From contig JAGAOB010000013.1 of assembly GCA_017623895.1 (NCBI GenBank), positions 1 to 48,366 of the forward strand: DNA of 48,366 bases, given 5' to 3'. This document shows, piece after piece, positions 23,508-30,494 of this stretch. The notes under the pieces were generated by a model. The model had not been told where the DNA came from, did not search any database, and saw only the letters and a program-made list of their open reading frames with translations. Source of the stretch: Clostridia bacterium (GTDB taxonomy: Bacteria > Bacillota > Clostridia > Oscillospirales > UBA644). How positions within the stretch are numbered: position 1 is the first letter of the stretch; every line of letters begins with the position of its first letter. The position numbers and the translations under genes are program-made.

Positions 23508-24674
23508 ATGAGCAAACGCATTTTAGCACTTTTCTTCTGTTTTGTTATGGCTTTTTCCTTTGTCGCTTGCGATGGAGGAACGCCGTCCACGGATTCCGAT
23601 CCGTCCACCGCGATCGGAAGCACAAGTTCTGAAACCGATTCCATCAATTCCACCGATTCGTCGACCTCGGATACCAACGACACGACCGATTCCGAGACCG
23701 GCGACACCACCTCGGAGCAGGTCGCAGTACAAGTCTACGACCCGAACATCGAGCATAAATTCATCGCCTGCGACATCACCAACCACAGCATCGTGGTGTT
23801 TGACCTGAACGCCTGCGACGGGGATTTTGAAAAGCTCAAGGACGATGCCGTTTCCGTTGTTTGGGAATGGGATGCAGAGGAAGATCTGTACCATATGGTC
23901 GGCGGTGTCAACTATGGCATCTCGTCTGCGAAATACCGCTATTCCCCCTATTACGGAGAAGACGTGATCGTCGCCTGCTCCTCCCACGGATGGTGTGGTG
24001 TAATCAGTTATGCAAACAAGAGGGTTCTCTGGGAAACACGGTTACAGGACGGCCCTCACTCCATTGAAATGCTTCCCAACGGTGACGTCGTCGTTGCGGT
24101 TTCTTCCAGCCCGAAGGGGCTCTTCTATATCCCCCTGTCCGCAGGAGCGAAAGAGCCCGTTCACGACATTGACAGCCCGTCCTGCCACGGAGTTTCTTGG
24201 GATCCGATAAACGAATGCCTCTGGGTTCTTGAACGCACCGGCGTTTATTCCGTCACCATTGAAAATATGGGTACGAAAAACGGGAAACTGGTTCGGGGCG
24301 AATCTACGTTTTTCAGAGACGACGGAGACGGACACGCATTCTCTCCCGTTTACGGTGAGCCCGGGAAGTATTGGGCCTCTGCCCACAACGATCTTTGGGT
24401 GTTTGATTCGGAAGCAAAAACGATGACGAAGGCTGACCGCGGAGGCACCGCGAACATCAAGGGCGTCTGTTCCTTCCCCGATGGAACCCTTGTAAGCGTT
24501 GCCTACAAGCAGGGCTATCCTCACGGTTGGGCGTCCAAAGACATTACCATTATTCGCAAAGAGATGTCTACGGGAAAGGTAAAGCGAGTTATGAACAAAA
24601 CCTATACGGTCACGTTTGACGAAACACAGCGCTGCTTCTATAAGGTTCAGCCCTTTACCAAGGATTATCAATAA
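23508..24674 (+). CDS. Lipoprotein with a DUF6528-like beta-propeller region
   Basis: A 388-residue lipoprotein: signal peptide with lipobox (FSFVAC), then a Ser/Thr/Asp-rich linker (about residues 22-72), then a domain with repeated beta strands of propeller type. Segments such as FIACDITNHSIVVFDL, VVWEWDA and PHSIEMLPNGDVVVAVSS resemble the DUF6528 family, a match made from memory. It should be anchored on the outer face of the membrane. Its function is unknown. As last gene of the phosphoesterase unit it may work on the same substrate or sense it. GAGGT lies before the ATG. Confidence 0.7.
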   Translation: MSKRILALFFCFVMAFSFVACDGGTPSTDSDPSTAIGSTSSETDSINSTDSSTSDTNDTTDSETGDTTSEQVAVQVYDPNIEHKFIACDITNHSIVVFDLNACDGDFEKLKDDAVSVVWEWDAEEDLYHMVGGVNYGISSAKYRYSPYYGEDVIVACSSHGWCGVISYANKRVLWETRLQDGPHSIEMLPNGDVVVAVSSSPKGLFYIPLSAGAKEPVHDIDSPSCHGVSWDPINECLWVLERTGVYSVTIENMGTKNGKLVRGESTFFRDDGDGHAFSPVYGEPGKYWASAHNDLWVFDSEAKTMTKADRGGTANIKGVCSFPDGTLVSVAYKQGYPHGWASKDITIIRKEMSTGKVKRVMNKTYTVTFDETQRCFYKVQPFTKDYQ

Positions 24675-24680
24675 AACACA

Positions 24681-24715
24681 AGAGGACCCCGTTTCACACG
24701 GGGTCCTCTCTTTTT
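24681..24715 (+). terminator. Intrinsic terminator of the phosphoesterase operon
   Basis: AGAGGACCCCG and CGGGGTCCTCT form an 11-bp stem around TTTCACA, followed by CTTTTT. Confidence 0.9.
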
Positions 24716-24717
24716 GG

Positions 24718-24747
24718 AAAGGCTCCCGACGATCGTCGGGAGCCTTT
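24718..24747 (-). terminator. Perfect 30-bp palindromic terminator of the 2TM protein gene
   Basis: AAAGGCTCCCGACGA and its exact complement form a gap-free palindrome just after the stop of the minus-strand gene; a short T run follows. Probable terminator. Confidence 0.65.
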
Positions 24748-24749
24748 GA

Positions 24750-25547
24750 TTATTTCGCGCAGTTTTTACTTTCAAAGTATTCCTTTATTTTTGCATCGCG
24801 ATCTGCTTTGCGACGGAAAATTAAAAGCTTTCCCGTTTTTAAGGAGGGCCAGCAGTCGGAATATTCACATTCCAGAACGTCACACCGCTGTCCCTTCGCC
24901 CCCTCACCGACGTCGTCCAGAACCATACGGATCTTATGTACGCCATAGCGGGAGGGATCGGCCTCGGTGATATCCAAGGTCCGCCCAAATTCCTGCTTAC
25001 AGCAAGGGCAGATATTGGTATGTACCACTTGCCTCGAATCGGTCTGGGCCTTGTAGATTTGGATAACGTCGTGAACCGTTTCCCGACTGGTGGAAAGCTC
25101 CGAGATCACCGTGTTCCAGCGGGTGGGATTGTGTCCGTCACAAACCACGTTTCCTTGGTCATCCACCGAAAATCCAAAGTTCGTTCCCTCAAAGCTGAAG
25201 TCGTACAGATCCCGATGGATTACCGTCTTCCCTGCCCGCAGAATATCGCGGGTGTGATCCACCTCACCCAACGTATAGGGGATGTGGACGTGATACCAAG
25301 TCCCGTTGAAATTGCGGAAGCGGTCATCCCGCTCAATAAGCTTATTGTAAACGAGCTTGACCAAAAAGTAAAGAGATCCGTATAATCCGATGTCCACCAA
25401 CGCCACGACCAAAATCTTTACCCAAGAAATATCGGGCAGCAGCGGGAAGATCCAATAATCCAACAGTGCCTTGATCAGCACGAAAAATGCAAATGCGATG
25501 CCGTGAATCTTCTCGACAAAATCCGCATTGTGATTCGATTTACCCAT
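24750..25547 (-). CDS. Two-TM protein with a beta-rich domain, unknown function
   Basis: A 265-residue protein. Two membrane segments (about 15-37 and 42-66) are followed by a soluble domain beginning RFRNFNGTWYHVHIP, with alternating beta-type sequence to about residue 170. A CPCC pair (180-183) and cysteines 222, 227 and 232 could bind zinc. The architecture (two TM helices, then a Gly-Thr-Trp beta-barrel-like domain) recalls the S-2TMbeta/Cap15 effector fold of anti-phage systems, but similarity is only topological and no CD-NTase lies nearby. AAGGAAG precedes the ATG. It lies 42 bases after the inositol monophosphatase gene and may be co-transcribed. Confidence 0.5.
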   Translation of the reverse strand: MGKSNHNADFVEKIHGIAFAFFVLIKALLDYWIFPLLPDISWVKILVVALVDIGLYGSLYFLVKLVYNKLIERDDRFRNFNGTWYHVHIPYTLGEVDHTRDILRAGKTVIHRDLYDFSFEGTNFGFSVDDQGNVVCDGHNPTRWNTVISELSTSRETVHDVIQIYKAQTDSRQVVHTNICPCCKQEFGRTLDITEADPSRYGVHKIRMVLDDVGEGAKGQRCDVLECEYSDCWPSLKTGKLLIFRRKADRDAKIKEYFESKNCAK

Positions 25548-25589
25548 TTCGCTTCTTCCTTTTTTGTTGTCTTTTCTCTTTTTTATCCT

Positions 25590-26402
25590 TTATTGCGCAA
25601 CCAGGGCGAGCAGCTCCTCGTAAATAACTTTATTGGAGAAAACGACCTTTCCCTCCCGATCCAGCGGCAACGGATTTCCGTCCCAGTCGGAGAATCGGCC
25701 GCCCGCCTCCTGCAGGATCAGCATTGCGGCGGCGTAATCCCAAGGCTTGAGGATCTTTTCAAAATAGCCGTCCAACCGTGCGGCGGCAATATAGCAAATG
25801 GCAAGAGCAGAGGAGCAGGTGCGCCGTAGGTCAAGGCACCGTTCAAAGACCCGAGCCCCGCGGGCAAAGGTCTCCGCCGCCATATCCTTACGGGACGAGC
25901 TGGCACCGAACTCCACGATTGCCTGCTTCAGCGGTCGGGTGCTGCAAGTCAATCGATGCTTTTCGTAATGCTCCACACCGATCCGCAACAGTTCCCCGAT
26001 TCCCTTTCCCGTGGAGTACCAATACGACCCTTTCCCTTGAATAGAAAAGAATAGTTCTTTGGTAAAGGGATTGAACACCACGCCGAATTTCACTGCACCT
26101 CCCTCGGCGTAGGCAAGGGAGATGGAACTCATCTTGTAATCGTAGATAAGATTGGTGGTCCCGTCGATGGGGTCGAGAATGAAAATTTTATCGGTGATCA
26201 CGTGGGAGGGCTCTTCCTCGGTCATAAAGCCCACGTCGGGAAACCTCTTTGCCAATTCCTCTTTCATAAATTGGCTGATGCTCAAATCCACCGCCGTCAC
26301 GAAATCGTAGGGATTCTTATTCTCTACCTGCGACAGCCTGGACTTGGAAAATACAAACTTTTTCGCTTCATACACCAAGGAAACGATTGCATTGTAATCC
26401 AT
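25590..26402 (-). CDS. suhB: Inositol monophosphatase family protein
   Basis: A 270-residue magnesium-dependent phosphatase. The metal-binding motifs are MTEEEPS, DPIDGTTN and the later WDYAAAMLI. The family hydrolyses inositol monophosphates and related sugar or nucleotide phosphates; the physiological substrate here is not known. An unusual stretch is the Arg/Cys-rich segment ERCLDLRRTCSSALA, which is normal for the family. It has a consensus promoter at 26433-26461 and leads the unit that includes the 2TM protein gene. Confidence 0.88.
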   Translation of the reverse strand: MDYNAIVSLVYEAKKFVFSKSRLSQVENKNPYDFVTAVDLSISQFMKEELAKRFPDVGFMTEEEPSHVITDKIFILDPIDGTTNLIYDYKMSSISLAYAEGGAVKFGVVFNPFTKELFFSIQGKGSYWYSTGKGIGELLRIGVEHYEKHRLTCSTRPLKQAIVEFGASSSRKDMAAETFARGARVFERCLDLRRTCSSALAICYIAAARLDGYFEKILKPWDYAAAMLILQEAGGRFSDWDGNPLPLDREGKVVFSNKVIYEELLALVAQ

Positions 26403-26432
26403 ACTTTCTCCTCTTCTTCCGTTGTTGTTTCT

Positions 26433-26461
26433 ATTATAACACGCGAAAAACCACTTGTCAA
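26433..26461 (-). promoter_or_regulatory. Consensus sigma-A promoter of the inositol monophosphatase gene
   Basis: Minus strand: TTGACA (26456-26461), a 17-base spacer and TATAAT (26433-26438). Confidence 0.85.
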
Positions 26462-26524
26462 GAACCTTTTGCCCTTCCGCCGCATATACTGAATCGATCT
26501 CAGATACGGACAGGAGGTGTTTTT

Positions 26525-27019
26525 ATGGAACCATCGGTGAGATTATTTAATCTTCCCGCACTACTACAGCGGCCACCCGACGGAATCGCTCTGCTTCGGG
26601 GCAGACAAACCCGACCCTCGATTCTGGGGAGGGTTCGCTTTTGGCAGACGGAGTACGGCGTTTTGGTGATGGCGGAGGTGACGGGTCTGCAGGATGAGAG
26701 AAAACCGTGCAACGCTCCCGTGTTCGGGTTTCACATCCATTCGGGAAGCTCCTGCACGGGATCGGAAAAGGATCCGTTTTCCGACGCGTTGACCCATTAC
26801 GATCCCCACGGATGCCCCCACCCGTACCATTCGGGAGATCTTCCGCCCCTCTTTGCGGCCCACGGACGGGCGGTTTCGGCGGTTTTGACCGACCGATTTA
26901 CGGTGGACGAGGTCATAGGAAAAACGATGATCGTTCACGAGCACCCCGACGATTTTACCACACAGCCGTCGGGAAACGCAGGAGAAAAGATTGCCTGCGG
27001 AGTCATCCGAAAAGCGTAA
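26525..27019 (+). CDS. Cu/Zn superoxide dismutase-like protein (SodC family)
   Basis: A 164-residue protein with the SodC ligand set: FHIH (H70, H72), HYDP (H91), SGDLP (H102, D105) and HEHPDD (H138), plus the two disulfide cysteines C77 (GSSC) and C158 (IACGV). It should dismutate superoxide if metallated. It has no signal peptide, unlike most bacterial SodC, so it would be cytoplasmic unless exported otherwise. The ATG at 26525 has AGGAGGTG in front; the open frame extends further upstream but without a start. An alternative role as a copper chaperone-like protein cannot be excluded. Confidence 0.8.
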   Translation: MEPSVRLFNLPALLQRPPDGIALLRGRQTRPSILGRVRFWQTEYGVLVMAEVTGLQDERKPCNAPVFGFHIHSGSSCTGSEKDPFSDALTHYDPHGCPHPYHSGDLPPLFAAHGRAVSAVLTDRFTVDEVIGKTMIVHEHPDDFTTQPSGNAGEKIACGVIRKA

Positions 27020-27020
27020 A

Positions 27021-27050
27021 GGAGAGGTTTTTCAACCTCTCCCCTTTTAT
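27021..27050. terminator. Terminator shared by the SodC-like and PAP2 genes
   Basis: GGAGAGGTT and AACCTCTCC form a 9-bp stem around TTTC, followed by CCTTTTATTTT on the plus strand. It lies between convergent genes. Confidence 0.75.
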
Positions 27051-27703
27051 TTTGCATTCAACTGACGCACCGTTCCAAGGTACGCAAAAACCAAAGCACC
27101 GCTGATAAGAATTGCGGCAAGAACGTCGGTATACCAATGAACTCCCGCAAAAATCCGTCCCACCGCCGTAAGAATAAAAATCACACAGCAGATCCATTGC
27201 AGAACCAGGCGCAACGGCTTGTTTTTGATCCGCGCTCCCAGCTGCAACGCCGTAGTGAGCATAATACAACAAACCAAAACGGTATGGGACGATGGATAGG
27301 ATGCTTCCAGCACTCCCTCTACCAAGACGGGGCGATAATTGATGACGATCACCTCAAACAACGCGTATACCACGGCAACTGCTACGTAAAAACCTGCAAG
27401 AACGAACAGCGATTTATCCACCTTTTTCAAGCTTTTTCGGGAGATCCACTGCCATATGCCAAATCCTGCAAAGCCTGCGACACACAACAACGCAACGATT
27501 CCAAGCCCCTCAGAGACGGTATACCATATCGGATTAGAACCACACAGTTCAAACACCGCACCGTTCAGCGAGGCAAGCCCCACGAAGGAATCCTGGGGTC
27601 CGATGGGCTGTACGTCCACCTTGGTCACCAATAACGTCAGAAGCAAAAAGAGAAAGAAAAATACTCCTGCCAAAAGATACCACTTGCGTGCCGTTTTTTT
27701 CAT
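27047..27703 (-). CDS. PAP2 superfamily membrane phosphatase
   Basis: A 218-residue protein with about six membrane segments. The PAP2 active-site motifs are INYRPV, YPSSHT and GRIFAGVHWYTDV, which carry the two catalytic histidines. Members dephosphorylate lipid phosphates such as phosphatidic acid or undecaprenyl diphosphate; sequence alone does not tell which. It has a consensus promoter divergent from the NifX-like gene. Confidence 0.88.
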   Translation of the reverse strand: MKKTARKWYLLAGVFFFLFLLLTLLVTKVDVQPIGPQDSFVGLASLNGAVFELCGSNPIWYTVSEGLGIVALLCVAGFAGFGIWQWISRKSLKKVDKSLFVLAGFYVAVAVVYALFEVIVINYRPVLVEGVLEASYPSSHTVLVCCIMLTTALQLGARIKNKPLRLVLQWICCVIFILTAVGRIFAGVHWYTDVLAAILISGALVFAYLGTVRQLNAK

Positions 27704-27739
27704 AACGTACTCCTCTCAACTCAAGGGATCATTTCCTCA

Positions 27740-27768
27740 ATTATAACATAAAATCGGAGTTTTGTCAA
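27740..27768 (-). promoter_or_regulatory. Consensus sigma-A promoter of the PAP2 gene
   Basis: Minus strand: TTGACA (27763-27768), a 17-base spacer and TATAAT (27740-27745). Confidence 0.85.
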
Positions 27769-27777
27769 CCCATCCCC

Positions 27778-27806
27778 TTGACTTTCCCAAAGGAAAGTGA
27801 TATAAT
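27778..27806 (+). promoter_or_regulatory. Promoter of the NifX-like gene with an inverted repeat in the spacer
   Basis: TTGACT (27778-27783), 17 bases, TATAAT (27801-27806). ACTTTCC and GGAAAGT form a perfect inverted repeat around CAAA (27781-27798), overlapping the -35 and ending 2 bases before the -10. Probable operator. Confidence 0.75.
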
Positions 27807-27843
27807 ATTTTTACTATCTTATGCACGAAAAGGAGATTCCATT

Positions 27844-28308
27844 ATGAAAATTGCTGTCACCTATCAGAACGGACAAATTTTTCAACATTTTGGACACACG
27901 GAACAATTCAAAATATATGAAATCAACGACGGACGCGTAACCGCATCTTCCATCGTTGATGCTACGGGTAGCGGCCACGGCGCCTTGGCGGGATTCCTGA
28001 AAGCACTTGGCGTGGATGTGCTGATCTGCGGAGGCATCGGCGGCGGTGCACAGGCGGCACTGCGCGATGCGGGGATCCGCTTGTTCGGCGGCGCTTCGGG
28101 GGATACGGATGCGGCGGTAAACGCCCTTCTTCAGGGCAATCTTAACTTTAACCCCAACGTAACCTGCAACCATCACGGCGAGCACCACCATCACGAGGGT
28201 CATTCCTGCGGGAGCCACGGCGATGCAGGTCATTCCTGCGGGAGCCACGGCGGCGCAGACCACTCTTGCGGAAGTCACGGTTGTGGAAACCATTCCTGCG
28301 AAAAGTAA
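27844..28308 (+). CDS. NifX/NifB-type cofactor-binding protein with a His/Cys-rich tail
   Basis: A 154-residue protein. Residues 1-100 match the dinitrogenase iron-molybdenum cofactor domain (PF02579), which binds Fe-S or metal clusters. From residue 107 the sequence becomes His/Cys-rich, with a run of HHHH and a 10-residue repeat (GHSCGSHGDA, GHSCGSHGGA, DHSCGSHGCG). This tail looks like a metal-binding or metal-storage module. No nitrogenase genes lie nearby, so a nitrogenase role is unlikely. AAGGAG lies before the ATG. Confidence 0.8.
   Translation: MKIAVTYQNGQIFQHFGHTEQFKIYEINDGRVTASSIVDATGSGHGALAGFLKALGVDVLICGGIGGGAQAALRDAGIRLFGGASGDTDAAVNALLQGNLNFNPNVTCNHHGEHHHHEGHSCGSHGDAGHSCGSHGGADHSCGSHGCGNHSCEK
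28199..28293 (+). repeat. 30-bp tandem repeats encoding the His/Cys-rich tail
   Basis: About three copies of a 30-bp unit encode xHSCGSHGxx; the first two are nearly identical in DNA. Such repeats can expand or contract. Confidence 0.75.
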
Positions 28309-28325
28309 GCATCCGAATCTCTTGC

Positions 28326-28361
28326 ATCTCCCGCAAAGGATTTCTTTGCGGGAGATTTTTG
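28326..28361 (+). terminator. Intrinsic terminator of the NifX-like gene
   Basis: ATCTCCCGCAAAG and CTTTGCGGGAGAT form a 13-bp stem around GATTT, followed by TTTTTG. Confidence 0.9.
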
Positions 28362-28411
28362 TGAAAAAGGCGAGAATACCCAAAAATTTTCAAATATGTA
28401 ACAAATACCCC

Positions 28412-28440
28412 TTGACTTTAGCGTGCTAAAGTGGTATAAT
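28412..28440 (+). promoter_or_regulatory. Histidine operon promoter with an overlapping palindromic operator
   Basis: TTGACT (28412-28417), a 17-base spacer and TATAAT (28435-28440). ACTTTAGCGTGCTAAAGT (28415-28432) is a perfect palindrome with 8-base arms that fills the spacer. Its first downstream gene encodes a TrpR-like DNA-binding protein, which suggests autoregulation and control of the whole operon. Confidence 0.8.
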
Positions 28441-28476
28441 AGGAAAGTATTTTAAGGAAAGGAATGATTCGGCAGG

Positions 28477-28767
28477 ATGAACCATCTTCACACCGAGGCT
28501 ACGGACGCCTTGTTCCGTACCATTCTTGAACTAAAAACCATTGACGAGTGTTACGCCTTTTTTGAGGACGTCTGTACCATTAAAGAAATACAAGATATGA
28601 CCCAACGGCTGGAGGTAGCGGCACTGTTGCACGAGGGTCAGAGCTACGTTCAGATCTCGGCAAAGACGGGAGCATCCACCGCAACCATCGGACGGGTCAA
28701 CAAATGTCTGAATTACGGTGCGGGAGGATACCGCAGGGCGCTGGAAAAAAAGGATAAGGAAGGATAA
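28477..28767 (+). CDS. YerC/YecD-family TrpR-like transcriptional regulator
   Basis: A 96-residue helical protein of the TrpR-like YerC/YecD family. The helix-turn-helix lies in SYVQISAKTGASTATIGRVNKCL. As first gene of the histidine operon, with a palindrome in the promoter, it is very likely the histidine-operon repressor; from memory, similar regulators in Firmicutes have been named HisR. The ligand is probably histidine or a pathway intermediate, by analogy. The hisZ start is 4 bases after its stop. The ribosome binding site (AAAGGA, 13 bases) is poorly spaced. Confidence 0.85.
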   Translation: MNHLHTEATDALFRTILELKTIDECYAFFEDVCTIKEIQDMTQRLEVAALLHEGQSYVQISAKTGASTATIGRVNKCLNYGAGGYRRALEKKDKEG

Positions 28768-28771
28768 GCTT

Positions 28772-29863
28772 ATGGATCGGTACGACAACGTGCTTAACAG
28801 CGACGAGAAAGCCGCCTTCGGGCTGCGGGATCTGTACCGCAGCTACGGCTACCGTCCTTACAAAATGAGTAAATTTGAAGAATACGATCTTTACGTGCGG
28901 AATAAAGACTTTTTGGTCTCCGACAACGTCATCACCTTTACCGACACAAACGGCCGTCTGATGGCGCTGAAGCCCGACGTGACGCTGTCGATCATCAAAA
29001 ACGGAAAAGACGCGGCGGGAACCGTAGAAAAGGTATATTATAACGAAAACGTCTACCGCATCTCCAAGGGAACCCATTCGTATAAGGAAATTATGCAGGT
29101 GGGCTTGGAATGCATCGGCGACGTGGACGATTATCGGATTTTGGAGGTTTTGACCCTTGCGGCGGAAAGCCTGAAGCAGATCTCCGACGAAAGCGTTCTG
29201 GACCTGTCCCACCTGGGCATCGTCTCGGAGGTCCTGGAGGCATCGGGTCTTTCCGACGGAGGAAAAAAGGAGGTTCTCACATTTTTGGGAGAAAAGAACC
29301 TTCACGGCGCAATGGAGATATGTGAAAAGGAAGGCGTCTGCGGTGAATTCTCCGACGCGATCAAAACGCTGATCACAACCTACGGAGATCCGCGTACCGT
29401 TCTTCCCGTACTCAGGTCTATGGGAATCGGAAAGAAAAGCCTTGCTCAGCTGGAGAGCTTGGTCCTTGCGCTGACGGAAGGCGGAATAGACACGGTACGC
29501 ATCGATTTTTCGGTCATCAACGATATGCGCTATTACAACGGCATCGTCTTCCGCGGATTTGTCAAGGGAATCCCCACGGGAATTTTATCGGGAGGCCAAT
29601 ACGATAAAATGATGAAAAAGCTGGGGCGCAAATCCCGTGCCATCGGATTTGCGGTCTATCTGGACCTGCTGCAGCAGCTGCAGAATTCCGAGGAATACGA
29701 CGTGGATACGGTGCTTCTCTACGACGACACCGACACGCCCTCTCAGATCGCCGCCGCTCTGAAAACACTTCAGAAGACGGGAACGGTCACGGCGCTTCGC
29801 AATCCTCCCTCGCTGAAATACAAATCCCTCATCACGGTAAAGGAGGCTGCAAACCTTGGATAA
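28772..29863 (+). CDS. hisZ: ATP phosphoribosyltransferase regulatory subunit
   Basis: A 363-residue HisRS-like protein lacking the anticodon-binding domain, which fits HisZ: motif regions KFEEYDLYV, MALKPDVTLSIIK and VYRISKG, then RIDFSVINDMRYYNG and the motif-3 region SGGQYDKM. It partners with the short HisG form encoded next. AAGGAAGG precedes the ATG at 28772; the frame is open earlier. The last eight bases overlap hisG. Confidence 0.92.
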   Translation: MDRYDNVLNSDEKAAFGLRDLYRSYGYRPYKMSKFEEYDLYVRNKDFLVSDNVITFTDTNGRLMALKPDVTLSIIKNGKDAAGTVEKVYYNENVYRISKGTHSYKEIMQVGLECIGDVDDYRILEVLTLAAESLKQISDESVLDLSHLGIVSEVLEASGLSDGGKKEVLTFLGEKNLHGAMEICEKEGVCGEFSDAIKTLITTYGDPRTVLPVLRSMGIGKKSLAQLESLVLALTEGGIDTVRIDFSVINDMRYYNGIVFRGFVKGIPTGILSGGQYDKMMKKLGRKSRAIGFAVYLDLLQQLQNSEEYDVDTVLLYDDTDTPSQIAAALKTLQKTGTVTALRNPPSLKYKSLITVKEAANLG

Positions 29864-30494
29864 GATGCTGAACGTTGCCCTCCCCACGGGAAGATTGGGA
29901 GAAAAGGTCTACGGGATGTTTGAAGCGGCAGGCTTTGAATGTCCCTCCATTAAGGAAAACAACCGAAAGCTGATTTTTGAAAACCCCGAAAAGGGTGTCC
30001 GCTATTTCTGGGTCAAGCCCTCCGACGTTGCTATTTACGTAGAACGGGGTGCGGCAGACGTAGGCGTTGCGGGGAAGGATATTCTTTTGGAATACCGCCC
30101 CGAAATTTACGAGCTTCTGGATCTGAAGATCGGGAAATGCCGTATGGCGGTAGCGGCGAAAAGCGATTTTCGGGATGATCCGAACCGAACCCTGAAGGTG
30201 GCGACGAAATTTTCCAACATCGCCTTGGATTATTACACCTCCCTCGGTCGGGATATCGACGTGATCCATCTGAACGGCTCCATCGAGATTGCGCCTATTT
30301 TAGGACTTTCCGACGTCATCGTGGACATCGTGGAGACGGGAACGACGCTAAAGGAAAACAAGCTGGAGGTCATTGAGACCATCGTTCCCATCAGCGCCCG
30401 CCTGATCGCAAACAAAGCGGGATTCAAATTTAAGAACGCTATGATTCAAGCCGTAATGAACGGCCTTGCAAAACAAACGGAGGAATCGAAATGA
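29856..30494 (+). CDS. hisG: ATP phosphoribosyltransferase, short form
   Basis: A 212-residue HisG_S catalytic subunit, which joins ATP and PRPP in the first step of histidine synthesis. It has the LPTGRLGEKV start, an AAKSDFRDDP-type segment and the PRPP-binding DIVETGTTLKEN. It lacks the C-terminal feedback domain, which is why HisZ is needed. The TTG at 29856 is preferred: AGGAGG lies 9 bases upstream, while the first ATG (29865) would be 18 bases away. It overlaps hisZ by 8 bases. Confidence 0.93.
   Translation: MDKMLNVALPTGRLGEKVYGMFEAAGFECPSIKENNRKLIFENPEKGVRYFWVKPSDVAIYVERGAADVGVAGKDILLEYRPEIYELLDLKIGKCRMAVAAKSDFRDDPNRTLKVATKFSNIALDYYTSLGRDIDVIHLNGSIEIAPILGLSDVIVDIVETGTTLKENKLEVIETIVPISARLIANKAGFKFKNAMIQAVMNGLAKQTEESK

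Noticed and set aside
24750..27703. Anti-phage defence island
   Set aside because: Only one protein has a vague topological likeness to a defence effector; its neighbours are ordinary phosphatases and a SOD-like gene.
28199..28293. CRISPR array from 30-bp repeats
   Set aside because: The repeats are contiguous, in frame and encode the His/Cys-rich protein tail.
27844..28308. Nitrogen fixation role for the NifX-like gene
   Set aside because: No nif genes are near and this domain is widespread in non-fixing anaerobes.
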